Source of the DNA: Pedobacter kyonggii
GTDB taxonomy: Bacteria; Bacteroidota; Bacteroidia; Sphingobacteriales; Sphingobacteriaceae
NCBI RefSeq assembly: GCF_004310665.1
Contig: NZ_SIXF01000001.1
Coordinates: 496,001 to 560,000 of the forward strand
Direction: 5' to 3'
Length of the DNA: 64,000 nucleotides
Shown here: positions 56,460 through 64,000 of the stretch, piece after piece
Position numbering within the stretch: the stretch's first letter is position 1
Layout: each line of letters begins with the position of its first letter
The notes under the pieces: generated by a model
Seen by the model: the letters and a program-made list of their open reading frames with translations, nothing else
The model's database searches: none
What the model was told of the DNA's origin: nothing
Translations under genes and position numbers: made by a program

Positions 56460-57446
56460 ATGAAGAGATATTTTCTTTTATTTGCCCTCAGCCTATTCGT
56501 TTTTAGCCATGTACATGCACAAAAAATAGACACCCTATCTATCACCCTTGATAACGTTAAATACCCACATCCAGTTAAATATTTTCCTATTAATACCGAA
56601 GGGCAGGATATTAAAATGGCCTATATGGATGTTGCACCAACCGCTGCGGCCAATGGCAAAACAGCCATCCTTTTCCATGGAAAAAATTTTGGAGGTTATT
56701 ACTGGGGCAATGTAATTAAAGCCTTAACCAACATCGGTTATCGGGTTATCGTACCCGATCAAATTGGTTTTGGTAAATCATCTAAAGCTTTTATTCATTA
56801 CAGTTTCCACCAAATGGCTACCTGGAATAAAAGACTTCTGGATACCTTAGGCGTTCAAAAAACCGTAGTTTTAGGTCATAGTATGGGTGGTATGCTGGCT
56901 ACGCGTTTTGCTTTGATGTACCCGGAAACAACCGAAAAACTCTTGCTCGAAAATCCAATCGGGCTCGAAGATTATAAAACTTTCATTCCTTACATCACCA
57001 CTGCACAACAGTACCAAACGGAACTTAAAACCACAGCTGAGAGCGTACGAAAGTATTATCAGGGCTCTTACTTTACGTATTGGAAACCTGAATATGAATA
57101 CCTGGTGAGCATTGCCGGAGGCGTAACCAATAGTTCCGACTACCCGCGCTGGGCTAAAGTTGCCGCGCTAACTTATACCATGATTTATGAACAGCCTGTA
57201 GTATACGAATTTCAGAACTTAAAGGTCCCTACTGTTTTATTTATTGGTAAGGAAGATAAAACCATTGTAGGCAAAGGCCTGCTTACGCCAGATCAACAAG
57301 CCTTACATGGTCAGTATAAACTTTTAGGGAAGCAGACTGCAGCCAAAATTATCGGCGCCAAAATTATCGAATTTGATGCCTGCGGGCATATTCCGCATAT
57401 CGAAATTCCGACGGAGTTTTTGGTCGCTTTAACTGGTAGTTTGTAA
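56460..57446 (+). CDS. Exported alpha/beta hydrolase
   Basis: The 328-aa protein has a signal peptide (KRYFLLFALSLFVFSHVHAQ) and the alpha/beta hydrolase fold: AILFHGKNFGGYYWGNVIKA with the oxyanion region, VIVPDQIGFGKSS, the nucleophile elbow VVLGHSMGGMLATRFALMYP (Ser in GHSMG), the acid in FIGKEDKTIVG and the catalytic His in FDACGHIPHIEIP. All triad members are present. Substrate is unknown; esterase or epoxide-hydrolase-like chemistry is possible. It stands alone. Confidence 0.93.
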   Translation: MKRYFLLFALSLFVFSHVHAQKIDTLSITLDNVKYPHPVKYFPINTEGQDIKMAYMDVAPTAAANGKTAILFHGKNFGGYYWGNVIKALTNIGYRVIVPDQIGFGKSSKAFIHYSFHQMATWNKRLLDTLGVQKTVVLGHSMGGMLATRFALMYPETTEKLLLENPIGLEDYKTFIPYITTAQQYQTELKTTAESVRKYYQGSYFTYWKPEYEYLVSIAGGVTNSSDYPRWAKVAALTYTMIYEQPVVYEFQNLKVPTVLFIGKEDKTIVGKGLLTPDQQALHGQYKLLGKQTAAKIIGAKIIEFDACGHIPHIEIPTEFLVALTGSL

Positions 57447-57465
57447 CTTAAATATTTTTGAGTGG

Positions 57466-57551
57466 TCGTCATTCTCGCGTATGTGGGAATCCTAAAGCTT
57501 ATAACAAACACTATATAGCATTAAGATTCCCAATCAAGTTGGGAATGACGA
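57466..57551. repeat. TCGTCATTC...GAATGACGA-bounded intergenic element
   Basis: Inverted ends TCGTCATT and AATGACGA, with an inner GGGAATCC / AGATTCCC pair, lie between the convergent hydrolase and DUF6263 genes. They may terminate both transcripts. Confidence 0.55.
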
Positions 57552-57562
57552 CAACGCTAAAT

Positions 57563-58453
57563 CTAATTAACCTCTTTTCCTACAATTTTATTAATACCCT
57601 GCATTTCGAAATCGATGTCCTGCCTCATCGATTTCATTTTACCATACAGCTCAACACGGAGGTGGCTGTTAAGTACAATTCCGGTTTTCATATCAAGTGA
57701 GGTTTCTCCGGAGTTGGTTCCTTGTAAATCAGTTTCCATTTTGTTGCCCATCACTTCAAAATTCCCTTTTGATATGAGGGTTCCTTTTACTCCTAGTATC
57801 GCAATGCCATCTTTTACCTCTTTCAATGTGTATTGTGTAATTGTTTCAATGGGCATATTCATCTGCATTTTGGTATCAACAGTCCAGCTATCGCCTATTT
57901 TAACAGGTTTATCAGGGTAAATTTTAAATGACGATTCCATGGTTTGTTTCACCACCTCGTTGCTAAATTGTTTACTTAAAGCATTTTTAATCTGTTTAAC
58001 CTCACTGGTATCCTTAGTCATCCTTGCCGCCATATTGTCAAGCATTTTATCTATACCAGCAACTGTTTTAATGCCACCATTTGGAGTTACAGTCATATAA
58101 AAAGATGCCCCTTTTAAACCGCTAAAAGGATTCTTTTTGGTACTATCCTGATCATCTGAATTAAGGGCCATGGTGTTACCCATCGCTACAGATTTCATAG
58201 AAATTCTGTTGTAAGTTACTTTCACGTCCTTTTCGCCACTATGGCCTTCGGTAATATCAAAAGTATAATCTGTTCCAATGCTTTGGGTTAAATGTACATC
58301 GCGGCCAGCAATTTTCTGGTTAATGATCTGTTCGGAAGTAAGCGTGAAAGCGTACCTATAACCCGTTGGATAATTTTGTCTCAGCACATAAGTTTTCTGC
58401 GCAAAGGCACTTATAGAGAGTAGGCTCCAGATGATTGTTGCAAATATTTTCAT
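57563..58453 (-). CDS. Exported DUF6263-type protein
   Basis: The protein is 296 aa from the Met at 58453 (KIFATIIWSLLSISAFAQ, a signal peptide); the frame extends to 58492 but would overlap the MtfA gene's end. After the signal come YVLRQNYPTGYRYAFTLTSE and repeated beta-strand segments such as DYTFDITEGHSGEKDVKVTY and KIYPDKPVKIGDSWTVD. This pattern fits DUF6263, a Bacteroidota periplasmic family of unknown function. It lies 16 nt after the MtfA-like gene and is the last of three genes on this strand. Confidence 0.8.
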   Translation of the reverse strand: MKIFATIIWSLLSISAFAQKTYVLRQNYPTGYRYAFTLTSEQIINQKIAGRDVHLTQSIGTDYTFDITEGHSGEKDVKVTYNRISMKSVAMGNTMALNSDDQDSTKKNPFSGLKGASFYMTVTPNGGIKTVAGIDKMLDNMAARMTKDTSEVKQIKNALSKQFSNEVVKQTMESSFKIYPDKPVKIGDSWTVDTKMQMNMPIETITQYTLKEVKDGIAILGVKGTLISKGNFEVMGNKMETDLQGTNSGETSLDMKTGIVLNSHLRVELYGKMKSMRQDIDFEMQGINKIVGKEVN

Positions 58454-58469
58454 TTGATAATTGACCATT

Positions 58470-59243
58470 TTAACCTGCAGGCTGTTGCGCAAAAATACGG
58501 CTTAACTGAAAATATAATTCCGGATGTTTATCCCTTAACTGTTCAGGTTTTTCAAAGAAATATTCAGAAACCACAGCAAAAAATTCAGCCTGATTGGTGA
58601 TGGCATATGGATTAATATCCGATTTATTGTCTTCAATTTTTTCCATTTCCTCATGCATCATCTTAATCCAGGGCAAAGTATATTCATGCGCAATTAAATT
58701 CTCCGGAACACCATCTGTTGCGCCGTCAGATTTATCCAAAAGGTGTACAAATTCGTGGATAGCCGTATTTTCTTTCCCTGCACTTTTAGAAAAACCATGT
58801 CGCAAGGCCGAGCGCGATAAAATCATCTGTCCGTTCATATAACCTGTACCCACCATACCCATAATGTTCCTTTCGCCACCTTCAAACTGAAAATCTTTAT
58901 TAAAAGTATCAGGATACAATAAAACGCTGGTTAAGTTTTTGTATTGCCAATCGTCAAAACCGAAAATGGGGATAACTGCACTCGAAGCAATTAGCAATTC
59001 GTCTAATGTTGTCATTTCTAAACCCACCCCTTCTATCTTAACCGTGCTAAAAAACGCGGCCACTTTCTGTTCAAACCTCAGCTTATCGGTCGAATCAAGA
59101 TTATGGTAATACCCTACATAATCATCCAGTATTTTTTTGTCTACATCCGTTAAAGGCTCAATAGTAACCTTCTTTTTTTTAAGGATGAGATAAAGAGCAA
59201 TTAAAAAAATAGGAATTAAGTAGGCAAGTGGAAGCGAGTTCAT
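58470..59243 (-). CDS. MtfA-family zinc metallopeptidase
   Basis: The 257-aa protein has one N-terminal helix (LPLAYLIPIFLIALYLILKK) and the MtfA/M90 catalytic part with NTAIHEFVHLLDKSDG (HExxH zinc site, His about residues 166 and 170) and a third ligand Glu further along, in the INPYAITNQAEFFAVVSEYF segment. MtfA is known in E. coli as a peptidase that binds the regulator Mlc; here that partner is not expected. It lies 51 nt after the Gfo/Idh/MocA gene and 16 nt before the DUF6263 gene. Confidence 0.92.
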   Translation of the reverse strand: MNSLPLAYLIPIFLIALYLILKKKKVTIEPLTDVDKKILDDYVGYYHNLDSTDKLRFEQKVAAFFSTVKIEGVGLEMTTLDELLIASSAVIPIFGFDDWQYKNLTSVLLYPDTFNKDFQFEGGERNIMGMVGTGYMNGQMILSRSALRHGFSKSAGKENTAIHEFVHLLDKSDGATDGVPENLIAHEYTLPWIKMMHEEMEKIEDNKSDINPYAITNQAEFFAVVSEYFFEKPEQLRDKHPELYFQLSRIFAQQPAG

Positions 59244-59294
59244 AAATGGGATTACACAGATTAGGGGATTACACAGATTGGATGATGGTTTATA

Positions 59295-60320
59295 TTAGCT
59301 TTCGATAATTTCTAATTGGATCAAAACATCTTCGCGTGTAACCGGATAAGGTTTATTGTTGTTTATGGCCTGATAAATGGCTTCGAAAAGCGGCAAATAA
59401 CTTCCTACTTCTGATGGAATTGTCTCATCGGTTTTACGGCCTTCGGCATCAATGGTTGTTAATAAACCATCTTTACTTGCAGGCTCAACGCCGTAACCCG
59501 GATCGGTTAATTTCATACCCGCCAGCAACTGTTCTTCCTGGATATCTGTTCTTTGTTTAATAAAACTTCCGTTTACGCCATGTAAAACAAATCCCGCTTG
59601 TGGGTTTACCACCAACATGCTCGAAGTAACAAAAACATACAAGCTATTAGGGTAACTCAGTTGGATCGAGAAATAATCGTCAACCAAAGTACCTACCCTA
59701 TTCTTACCCAGAATTTTATGGTAACTCAATGGTTTGCCAAACAGGCAGATTACCTGGTCTAACAGGTGTGGGCCTAGATCGTATAAAAGCCCGCTGGCCT
59801 CTACCGGGTTTTCTTTAAATGCCTTCGGCCCAATTACGTTACGATAGCGATCGTAACGCAGGTGCATTTCGTTCAATTTACCTAATTTACCACTTTCTAT
59901 TACCTTTTTAACCGAGGTAAAATCACTGTCCCAACGGCGGTTCTGGTAGAAAAAGATTTGTTTCCCTACACTATCGGCAAGTTCAAAAAGTTCCTTTGCC
60001 TGCGCAGCTGTTGCCGTAAATGGTTTCTCAACCAGAATATGTTTATGCTTGGTTAATACCGCTTTCGAATGCTCATAATGAAGATTATTAGGCGTATTAA
60101 TAACAACCAATTCTATTTCGGTATCATTTAAAAGCTCATCAACACTGTTGTAACTTGTAATATTAGGGTAATCATTAACTGCATTTTTATGACTGCGTTC
60201 TACTATAGCCTTTAAATTGAACCCACTATGTGCTTCTAAAAAAGGAGCATGGAAAACCTTCCCCGACATGCCATAAGCTAATAAACCGGCATTAATTGTT
60301 TTATTGATATTCGTATCCAT
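59295..60320 (-). CDS. Gfo/Idh/MocA family oxidoreductase
   Basis: The 341-aa protein has the NAD(P)-binding start INAGLLAYGMSGKVFHAPFL, the VVINTPNNLHYEHSKAVLTK segment, the conserved EKPFTATAAQAKELFELADS and the second-domain YDLGPHLLDQVICLFGKPLS. Such enzymes oxidise or reduce sugars or other polyols; the substrate is unknown. It leads the run oxidoreductase-MtfA-DUF6263. On its reverse strand a TTG-N21-TACATTTA pair upstream is a possible promoter. Confidence 0.9.
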   Translation of the reverse strand: MDTNINKTINAGLLAYGMSGKVFHAPFLEAHSGFNLKAIVERSHKNAVNDYPNITSYNSVDELLNDTEIELVVINTPNNLHYEHSKAVLTKHKHILVEKPFTATAAQAKELFELADSVGKQIFFYQNRRWDSDFTSVKKVIESGKLGKLNEMHLRYDRYRNVIGPKAFKENPVEASGLLYDLGPHLLDQVICLFGKPLSYHKILGKNRVGTLVDDYFSIQLSYPNSLYVFVTSSMLVVNPQAGFVLHGVNGSFIKQRTDIQEEQLLAGMKLTDPGYGVEPASKDGLLTTIDAEGRKTDETIPSEVGSYLPLFEAIYQAINNNKPYPVTREDVLIQLEIIES

Positions 60321-60411
60321 AGGTTATAAATGTAGCTAAAAATACAATTATGATTCAAGCTTTAATGTTAAAACAGCAAAGCTTTTACTTAGGCCTTACA
60401 CCTTTTTACCT

Positions 60412-60419
60412 TATCTTTG
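60412..60419 (+). promoter_or_regulatory. -7 promoter box directly at the start of the 60426 gene
   Basis: TATCTTTG fits TAnnTTTG. With the usual distance of about 7 nt the transcript would begin at or next to the ATG at 60426, a leaderless or nearly leaderless mRNA. Confidence 0.5.
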
Positions 60420-60425
60420 CAAGAT

Positions 60426-60770
60426 ATGAAGCCGTCGGAGATCAATGCCAAGTGGAAAGTTTTACAGGAAAAGATTTCAAAGGAATTTGATTCGGATTTT
60501 CCTGATTTAAAAGTAATGCTTTTTCTAATTGGCGTTCAGGAATTGGGCAAAGGGCCAAAGAAATACAGTAAACGCCAAAAAGAGGAACTGATGCACATTG
60601 CTACCTGCCGTTTATTAAGCGAAATGGGATTCTATGAACTCGAGGGCCTAGATCAGGATGGCTGGCCTCATTGGAAGTTAATTAAAGCAATACCTCCCTA
60701 TACCATGCTCGAGCAGGAAATGCTGATGAAATCGCTCGTGGTAAGTTATTTCGAAGATATTTATTCGTAA
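60426..60770 (+). CDS. Conserved small protein of unknown function
   Basis: The 114-aa protein (ATG at 60426; the frame is open from a TTG at 60417) is acidic-to-neutral and helical, with KPSEINAKWKVLQEKISKEF, LKVMLFLIGVQELGKGPKKY, SKRQKEELMHIATCRLLSEM and YTMLEQEMLMKSLVVSYFED as the best conserved-looking parts. I do not recognise a named domain. It is a single gene with a TATCTTTG box overlapping the open region, so the later start fits the promoter better. Confidence 0.75.
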   Translation: MKPSEINAKWKVLQEKISKEFDSDFPDLKVMLFLIGVQELGKGPKKYSKRQKEELMHIATCRLLSEMGFYELEGLDQDGWPHWKLIKAIPPYTMLEQEMLMKSLVVSYFEDIYS

Positions 60771-60782
60771 ATTCTATCCTGC

Positions 60783-60882
60783 TGTCAGATATTTCTATCC
60801 GGCATCGATCTACTCCACCAGATGGTAACATCTGACGGCACAATATCTTATCGTGGTGTTGGATGTTACCATCCGACACGAT
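60783..60882. repeat. Pair of GGATGGTAACATCC-type palindromes
   Basis: CAGATGGTAACATCTG (60819-60834) and GTGTTGGATGTTACCATCCG (60855-60874) are two hairpin-forming words built on the same core in opposite orientation, with CAGAT/ATCTG-like outer pieces. They start the 566-nt gap before the OmpA gene. Confidence 0.55.
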
Positions 60883-61099
60883 CTATTTATAGGTTTTGGA
60901 AAGCAAGGCCATTTACTTTTTTTAATGTCAGTCGGGCTTTTCACTATATCTCCCAATCCGATGAAGAATCGGGATCGGGAGGATGTCGCTTCAATCCCGT
61001 TTAGATCCTTCAGTTTGTGCAAGTATTTGGGCTTGCAGGGCGGTTAGAAAACTTCGTAAGTTTGGCCTGGCCAGCACCAAACCCAAGTTAACTAAACTA

Positions 61100-61197
61100 C
61101 TGATAGAAACGGAAAGCCCGTAACACAGTGGAGGCTTGAAGTGCATAGCAGGACTTTCGGAACCGATCTGCACAGGAACCTGATTTTCAAAAAATTA
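61100..61197 (+). repeat. Dispersed ~100-nt intergenic repeat, copy 2
   Basis: CTGATAGAAACGGAAAGCCC, GGAGGCTTGAAG, ATAGCAGGAC, GCACAGGAACCTG and TTTTCAAAAAATT lie in the same order as on the reverse strand of 14555-14657. Confidence 0.65.
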
Positions 61198-61214
61198 TGT
61201 TATCTCCATTTAAA

Positions 61215-61259
61215 GAGTTGTCAACTTAAATAGCAGGTTTGCGAGAAAGTTGACAACTC
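61215..61259. repeat. REP-like palindrome with GTTGTCAAC core
   Basis: GAGTTGTCAACTT and its 13-nt complement are separated by a 19-nt loop that contains TAGCAGG. It resembles the RAYT-flanking palindromes at 20813 and 21491 in size and in the TTGTCAA core. Confidence 0.6.
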
Positions 61260-61265
61260 ATAAAC

Positions 61266-61293
61266 AAAAAACCCCAGTGGATGTACACTGGGG
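61266..61293 (-). terminator. Rho-independent terminator after the OmpA gene
   Basis: CCCCAGTG and CACTGGGG form a perfect 8-bp stem with loop GATGTA; on the reverse strand it is followed by six T. It lies about 43 nt after the OmpA-family stop. Confidence 0.85.
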
Positions 61294-61335
61294 CTGCATT
61301 TATAATGACCTCATAGGTAGAGGGAAATTGCGATA

Positions 61336-62013
61336 TTATCCTTGCTTCTGTGCAGTCGCTTTTAATGCATCGTTAGCAACGATTACAATCTCAACACGAC
61401 GGTTAGCTGCACGTCCTGCATCAGTTTCGTTATCTGCAATTGGCTCAGCAAAACCTTTACCAATGGTAACTAACCTTGTTGAAGGCACACCTTGAGAAAC
61501 GGCATAAGCTTTAACTGCTGCTGCTCTTCTTTCTGATAAGCCCATATTATATTGTTCTGTACCACGGCTATCGGTATGACCGATAATTTTGATATCTGTA
61601 TCAGGATATTGATTTAATGAAGAAGCTAAACTCTGGATATTTGTTTTAGCTGCATCCTTTAAAGCCGTTTTATCGAAATCGAATAAAATACCACTGTCGA
61701 ATTTTACAATAATTCCTTCACCTTCACGAATAACTTCTGCATTAGGAATAGCTTTCTGAATTTCAGCTGCCTGTCTGTCCATTCTACGGCCGATAAAAGC
61801 TCCCGCTGTACCGCCAATAGCTCCACCAATCAGTGCCCCTACTGCTGTATTACCGGCTTTTTTACCGATCAATGCACCAATAACACCACCAGCTGCAGCA
61901 CCAATACCAGCTCCTTTTTGTGTTTTAGTTAAACTATCACAACTTTGGAATGCCATCGAACCTACTGCTAACCCTATACTTAATGTTGCTATTCTTACTT
62001 TTGAAATACTCAT
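61336..62013 (-). CDS. OmpA-family lipoprotein with glycine-zipper domain
   Basis: The 225-aa protein has a lipoprotein signal (LSIGLAVGSMAFQSC, lipidated Cys near residue 25), a glycine-zipper segment GAGIGAAAGGVIGALIGKKA and VGALIGGAIGGTAGAFIG (about residues 34-72), and an OmpA-like peptidoglycan-binding domain with IKIIGHTDSRGTEQYNMGLS and ERRAAAVKAY plus AANRRVEIVI. It links the outer membrane to the cell wall or forms a periplasmic sheath. It is a single gene with its own terminator. Confidence 0.94.
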   Translation of the reverse strand: MSISKVRIATLSIGLAVGSMAFQSCDSLTKTQKGAGIGAAAGGVIGALIGKKAGNTAVGALIGGAIGGTAGAFIGRRMDRQAAEIQKAIPNAEVIREGEGIIVKFDSGILFDFDKTALKDAAKTNIQSLASSLNQYPDTDIKIIGHTDSRGTEQYNMGLSERRAAAVKAYAVSQGVPSTRLVTIGKGFAEPIADNETDAGRAANRRVEIVIVANDALKATAQKQG

Positions 62014-62130
62014 AATAATCTAGATTTATAATTTCTACTCCTTATATTCAAACACAATGCCAAAAAGTTACCGAACTGTATTTTCTGTCTGTTTTGACCA
62101 AATTTTACTATAAATAAGAATTATAGGCAT

Positions 62131-62158
62131 AAAAAAAAGAGTCCCGAATAATGGAGAC
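62131..62158 (-). terminator. Terminator-like hairpin after the ABC ATPase gene
   Basis: On the reverse strand GTCTC and GGGAC pair around an 8-nt loop and run into TC plus eight T. The stem is short and includes a G-T pair, so confidence is moderate. Confidence 0.5.
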
Positions 62159-62190
62159 GCTTCGATAATGTATCATTCTTAGTACAAAAA

Positions 62191-62883
62191 CTAAGCAGAG
62201 AAGTAACTTTCCAACTCTTTTAATGTATTTTCATCTGTTTTAAAATCTTTAATTACTTGCCCTTTTTCAACCAAAATGATCCGGTTACAAACGTCGGTAA
62301 CGTGATTTAAATCATGACTGGAGATAAAGGTAGTCATGTTGCCTGTTTGCTCTTTCAACAATTTCTTTAAACGGATCTGCGTGGTTGGATCAAGGTTGGC
62401 AAAAGGCTCATCCAAAATTAAGATTTCTGGCTTCTGCATCAGGGCTGCCGCAATTCCTACTTTATTCTGGTTTCCTTTACTAAAATCGCGAATGTATTTT
62501 CCACTGTTTAATATTTCGCCATTAAAAAACTCGCCATATTGGTTTAGGTAGGCAGAAACATCAGCCACACTTAAATTATGCAAACTGCCAATAAAAATGA
62601 AATACTCCTCTGGAGTTAGGTAATCGATCAGAAAACCTTCATCCAAAAACGATGCTGTATAATTTTTCCAATTATCGCTTTGCATTACATTTTCACCTTT
62701 TGATAAAACCTGTCCATTGGTAGGGCGGATCAGATCTAAAAGCATTCGGAAGAAAGTGGTTTTACCAGCGCCATTATTCCCAACCAAGCCAACTGTTTCG
62801 CCTGCAGCAATCTGTAAATCTTCGATGTTTACAACGGTTTTATCGCCATAAACTTTTTGTAAATTCTTAACTTCTAAAATCAT
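62191..62883 (-). CDS. ABC transporter ATP-binding protein
   Basis: The 230-aa ATPase has Walker A GLVGNNGAGKTTFFRMLLDL (about residues 34-53), signature IRDFSKGNQNKVGIAAALMQ, Walker B ILILDEPFANLDP and the H-loop TFISSHDLNHV. The sequence before and after is minimal, so only the nucleotide-binding domain is present. Its stop is 178 nt before the OmpA gene. The DUF5687 gene ends 2 nt before its start, so they form an ABC pair; the substrate is unknown. Confidence 0.94.
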   Translation of the reverse strand: MILEVKNLQKVYGDKTVVNIEDLQIAAGETVGLVGNNGAGKTTFFRMLLDLIRPTNGQVLSKGENVMQSDNWKNYTASFLDEGFLIDYLTPEEYFIFIGSLHNLSVADVSAYLNQYGEFFNGEILNSGKYIRDFSKGNQNKVGIAAALMQKPEILILDEPFANLDPTTQIRLKKLLKEQTGNMTTFISSHDLNHVTDVCNRIILVEKGQVIKDFKTDENTLKELESYFSA

Positions 62884-62885
62884 AA

Positions 62886-64000
62886 TTATTCTCTAAAGCC
62901 TTCGGCTATTTTATAACGTTGTAGTTCTAATCTTTTTGCAATATAGTTAACCCAGTAAGCCCGCATGAATAACATGATAAGGCCGAAAAATCCGATTGTC
63001 ATTAAACCCAGGTAAGGCCTGTTTAAATAACCAAAAGGCAAATAAACAAGATAGGGAATAAGTATAAAAGGGATCATTAAGATCCATTGGGTGGCTCCCA
63101 TGCCCTGAAAATTAAAACTAGCACTTCTTGTGATATCAATCCGTTTGTAATTAAAAGTGGCTAAATACAAAACCAGAACTGTACAGAAGCCAATGTTATA
63201 CAGATAAGCCGCTAAGTGTAATAATAAAAGTTTTGGACTTAAAAAGCCATAAAAACTGGCTAAAATAGTTGTTATGGTACACATTATAGTAAAGAGCAAA
63301 AACTTGCCTTTGATGTAATCTTTAAAGTCGATTTTATTTATGAGTAAACCATCAAAATGTGAACTTTGCCACGCAAACATAAACTGGCCATAACTGAGTA
63401 CAGAAAAACCCGTCATAAAAATTGCTGCAAAAATCATCTTACTAAAAGAATCTGCTGCAATATACGGGGCCTTATAAAAGAGGTATCCATATAATAAGAA
63501 GAACAGCCCCATAAATACCGAGTATCGCGGCCGTTTGTGCCTTAAAATTAATTTGAGTTCTAGTGCAGCCAACTCGCCGGCTTTCCCAAATCGGTTTAAA
63601 AAGGCATAATCAGTACTTACTTTCTTCTCCTGTTTCGAACCTAATTCTTCTACATAAAGATTTCTGCGCAGGTAATTAGAATTGAGGATAAAAATTACAG
63701 ATGCTATAACTGGAAAGATAAGCCCCAAATAAGGTTTATCGGCCATCTCGCTAAAAACAAAGTTAGATGCGACCATGATAGAAATCACCTTATAATATTC
63801 TAAGGCGGCAAACACGCCGATTATAACCAAACCAACCAAGGTAAACAATACATTGGTGATCGATTTACGCTTAAGGTATAGTATAAAATAGTTGTTAAAT
63901 ACCATTATGGAGAGGATAGCGACAATGTACATTACTGCAACTAACGCACCATCTACACTCCATATCTCGATGAATATGAACGGAAAAAACAAGAAAAATG
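62886..64000 (-). CDS. DUF5687 family ABC permease-like membrane protein, partial
   Basis: The C-terminal part of a multi-pass membrane protein; the frame stays open through the window edge at 64000, so the N-terminus is missing (family members are roughly 480-500 aa, here about 371 codons are seen). It has at least eight membrane helices, with the DUF5687 patterns ALELKLILRHKRPRYSVFMG, SYGQFMFAWQSSHFDGLLIN and IDFKDYIKGKFLLFTIMC. It ends WVNYIAKRLELQRYKIAEGF. It is the membrane partner of the ATPase 2 nt downstream; the transported substrate is unknown. Confidence 0.85.
   Translation of the reverse strand, partial: FFLFFPFIFIEIWSVDGALVAVMYIVAILSIMVFNNYFILYLKRKSITNVLFTLVGLVIIGVFAALEYYKVISIMVASNFVFSEMADKPYLGLIFPVIASVIFILNSNYLRRNLYVEELGSKQEKKVSTDYAFLNRFGKAGELAALELKLILRHKRPRYSVFMGLFFLLYGYLFYKAPYIAADSFSKMIFAAIFMTGFSVLSYGQFMFAWQSSHFDGLLINKIDFKDYIKGKFLLFTIMCTITTILASFYGFLSPKLLLLHLAAYLYNIGFCTVLVLYLATFNYKRIDITRSASFNFQGMGATQWILMIPFILIPYLVYLPFGYLNRPYLGLMTIGFFGLIMLFMRAYWVNYIAKRLELQRYKIAEGFRE

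Noticed and set aside
60810..61173. Several short frames between the small conserved gene and the OmpA gene
   Set aside because: They overlap on both strands in repeat sequence and share no codon pattern with neighbouring genes.
1..64000. CRISPR arrays, tRNA and rRNA genes
   Set aside because: No regularly spaced repeats and no tRNA-like T-loop (GTTCGA-type) or cloverleaf in the gaps were found by eye; a tRNAscan or Infernal run would settle it.

Overview
The window looks like chromosomal DNA of a Bacteroidota member close to Pedobacter (Sphingobacteriaceae). This is inferred, not searched. The evidence is AT-rich sequence, promoters of the TTTG-N19-21-TAnnTTTG type, almost no Shine-Dalgarno sequences, families largely confined to this phylum (DUF4270, DUF4920, DUF5687, plug-domain proteins, a BlaI-free TlpA/DUF4369 protein), and many short palindromic intergenic repeats. 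No tRNA, rRNA, CRISPR array, prophage or intact insertion sequence was found.

Layout. 1-2.0 kb: rimP-nusA-infB (infB cut by the left edge), with a strong promoter and a terminator-like hairpin in the leader. 2.1-4.8 kb: lipoprotein, 4-TM holin-like protein, acyl-CoA dehydrogenase and a repeat-filled gap. 4.8-9.5 kb: panC-panD-flippase, diverging from a half-length glycogen-synthase-like protein and a DUF4270 lipoprotein. 9.7-14.4 kb: mutY-ssb, diverging from HU-TPR-29-aa basic protein-RNase G. 14.8-19.4 kb: radA, DUF4920, ilvE and tryptophan 2,3-dioxygenase. 19.4-20.8 kb: a fluoride riboswitch in front of a CLC-F type antiporter. 20.8-21.5 kb: a decayed REP-associated tyrosine transposase between two REP-like palindromes. 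21.5-33 kb: phosphoserine phosphatase with an ACT domain, SDR epimerase, a ureohydrolase with altered metal ligands, TlpA/DUF4369, SMI1, purD, a dienoyl-CoA-reductase-like SDR, a crotonase, and a 900-aa MG2-like/TonB-plug protein. 33.5-37.9 kb: dcd, PPTase, lipB, SGNH lipase, small membrane proteins and RDD. 38.1-44.3 kb: a six-gene SpoIIM / membrane protein / DUF4129 / DUF4350 / MoxR / DUF58 operon. 44.4-50.1 kb: nucleoid-associated protein, GNAT-MarR pair, TlpA, a Cys/His-rich exported protein and a TonB receptor. 50.4-53.0 kb: old yellow enzyme, aldo/keto reductase and DoxX. 53.2-56.2 kb: GntR-controlled ABC transporter operon. 56.4-64 kb: alpha/beta hydrolase, an oxidoreductase / MtfA-peptidase / DUF6263 run, a small conserved protein, OmpA lipoprotein and an ABC ATPase with a DUF5687 permease cut by the right edge.

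Most genes are housekeeping or ordinary accessory genes. The strongest signals beyond gene calling are regulatory: the fluoride riboswitch with its own promoter, an operator palindrome lying between the -33 and -7 boxes of the GNAT-MarR operon, a YtrA-type operator overlapping the promoter of the GntR-ABC operon, and leader hairpins before rimP and rng. Next come the dispersed repeats, several of which occur as recognisable pairs inside this one window.
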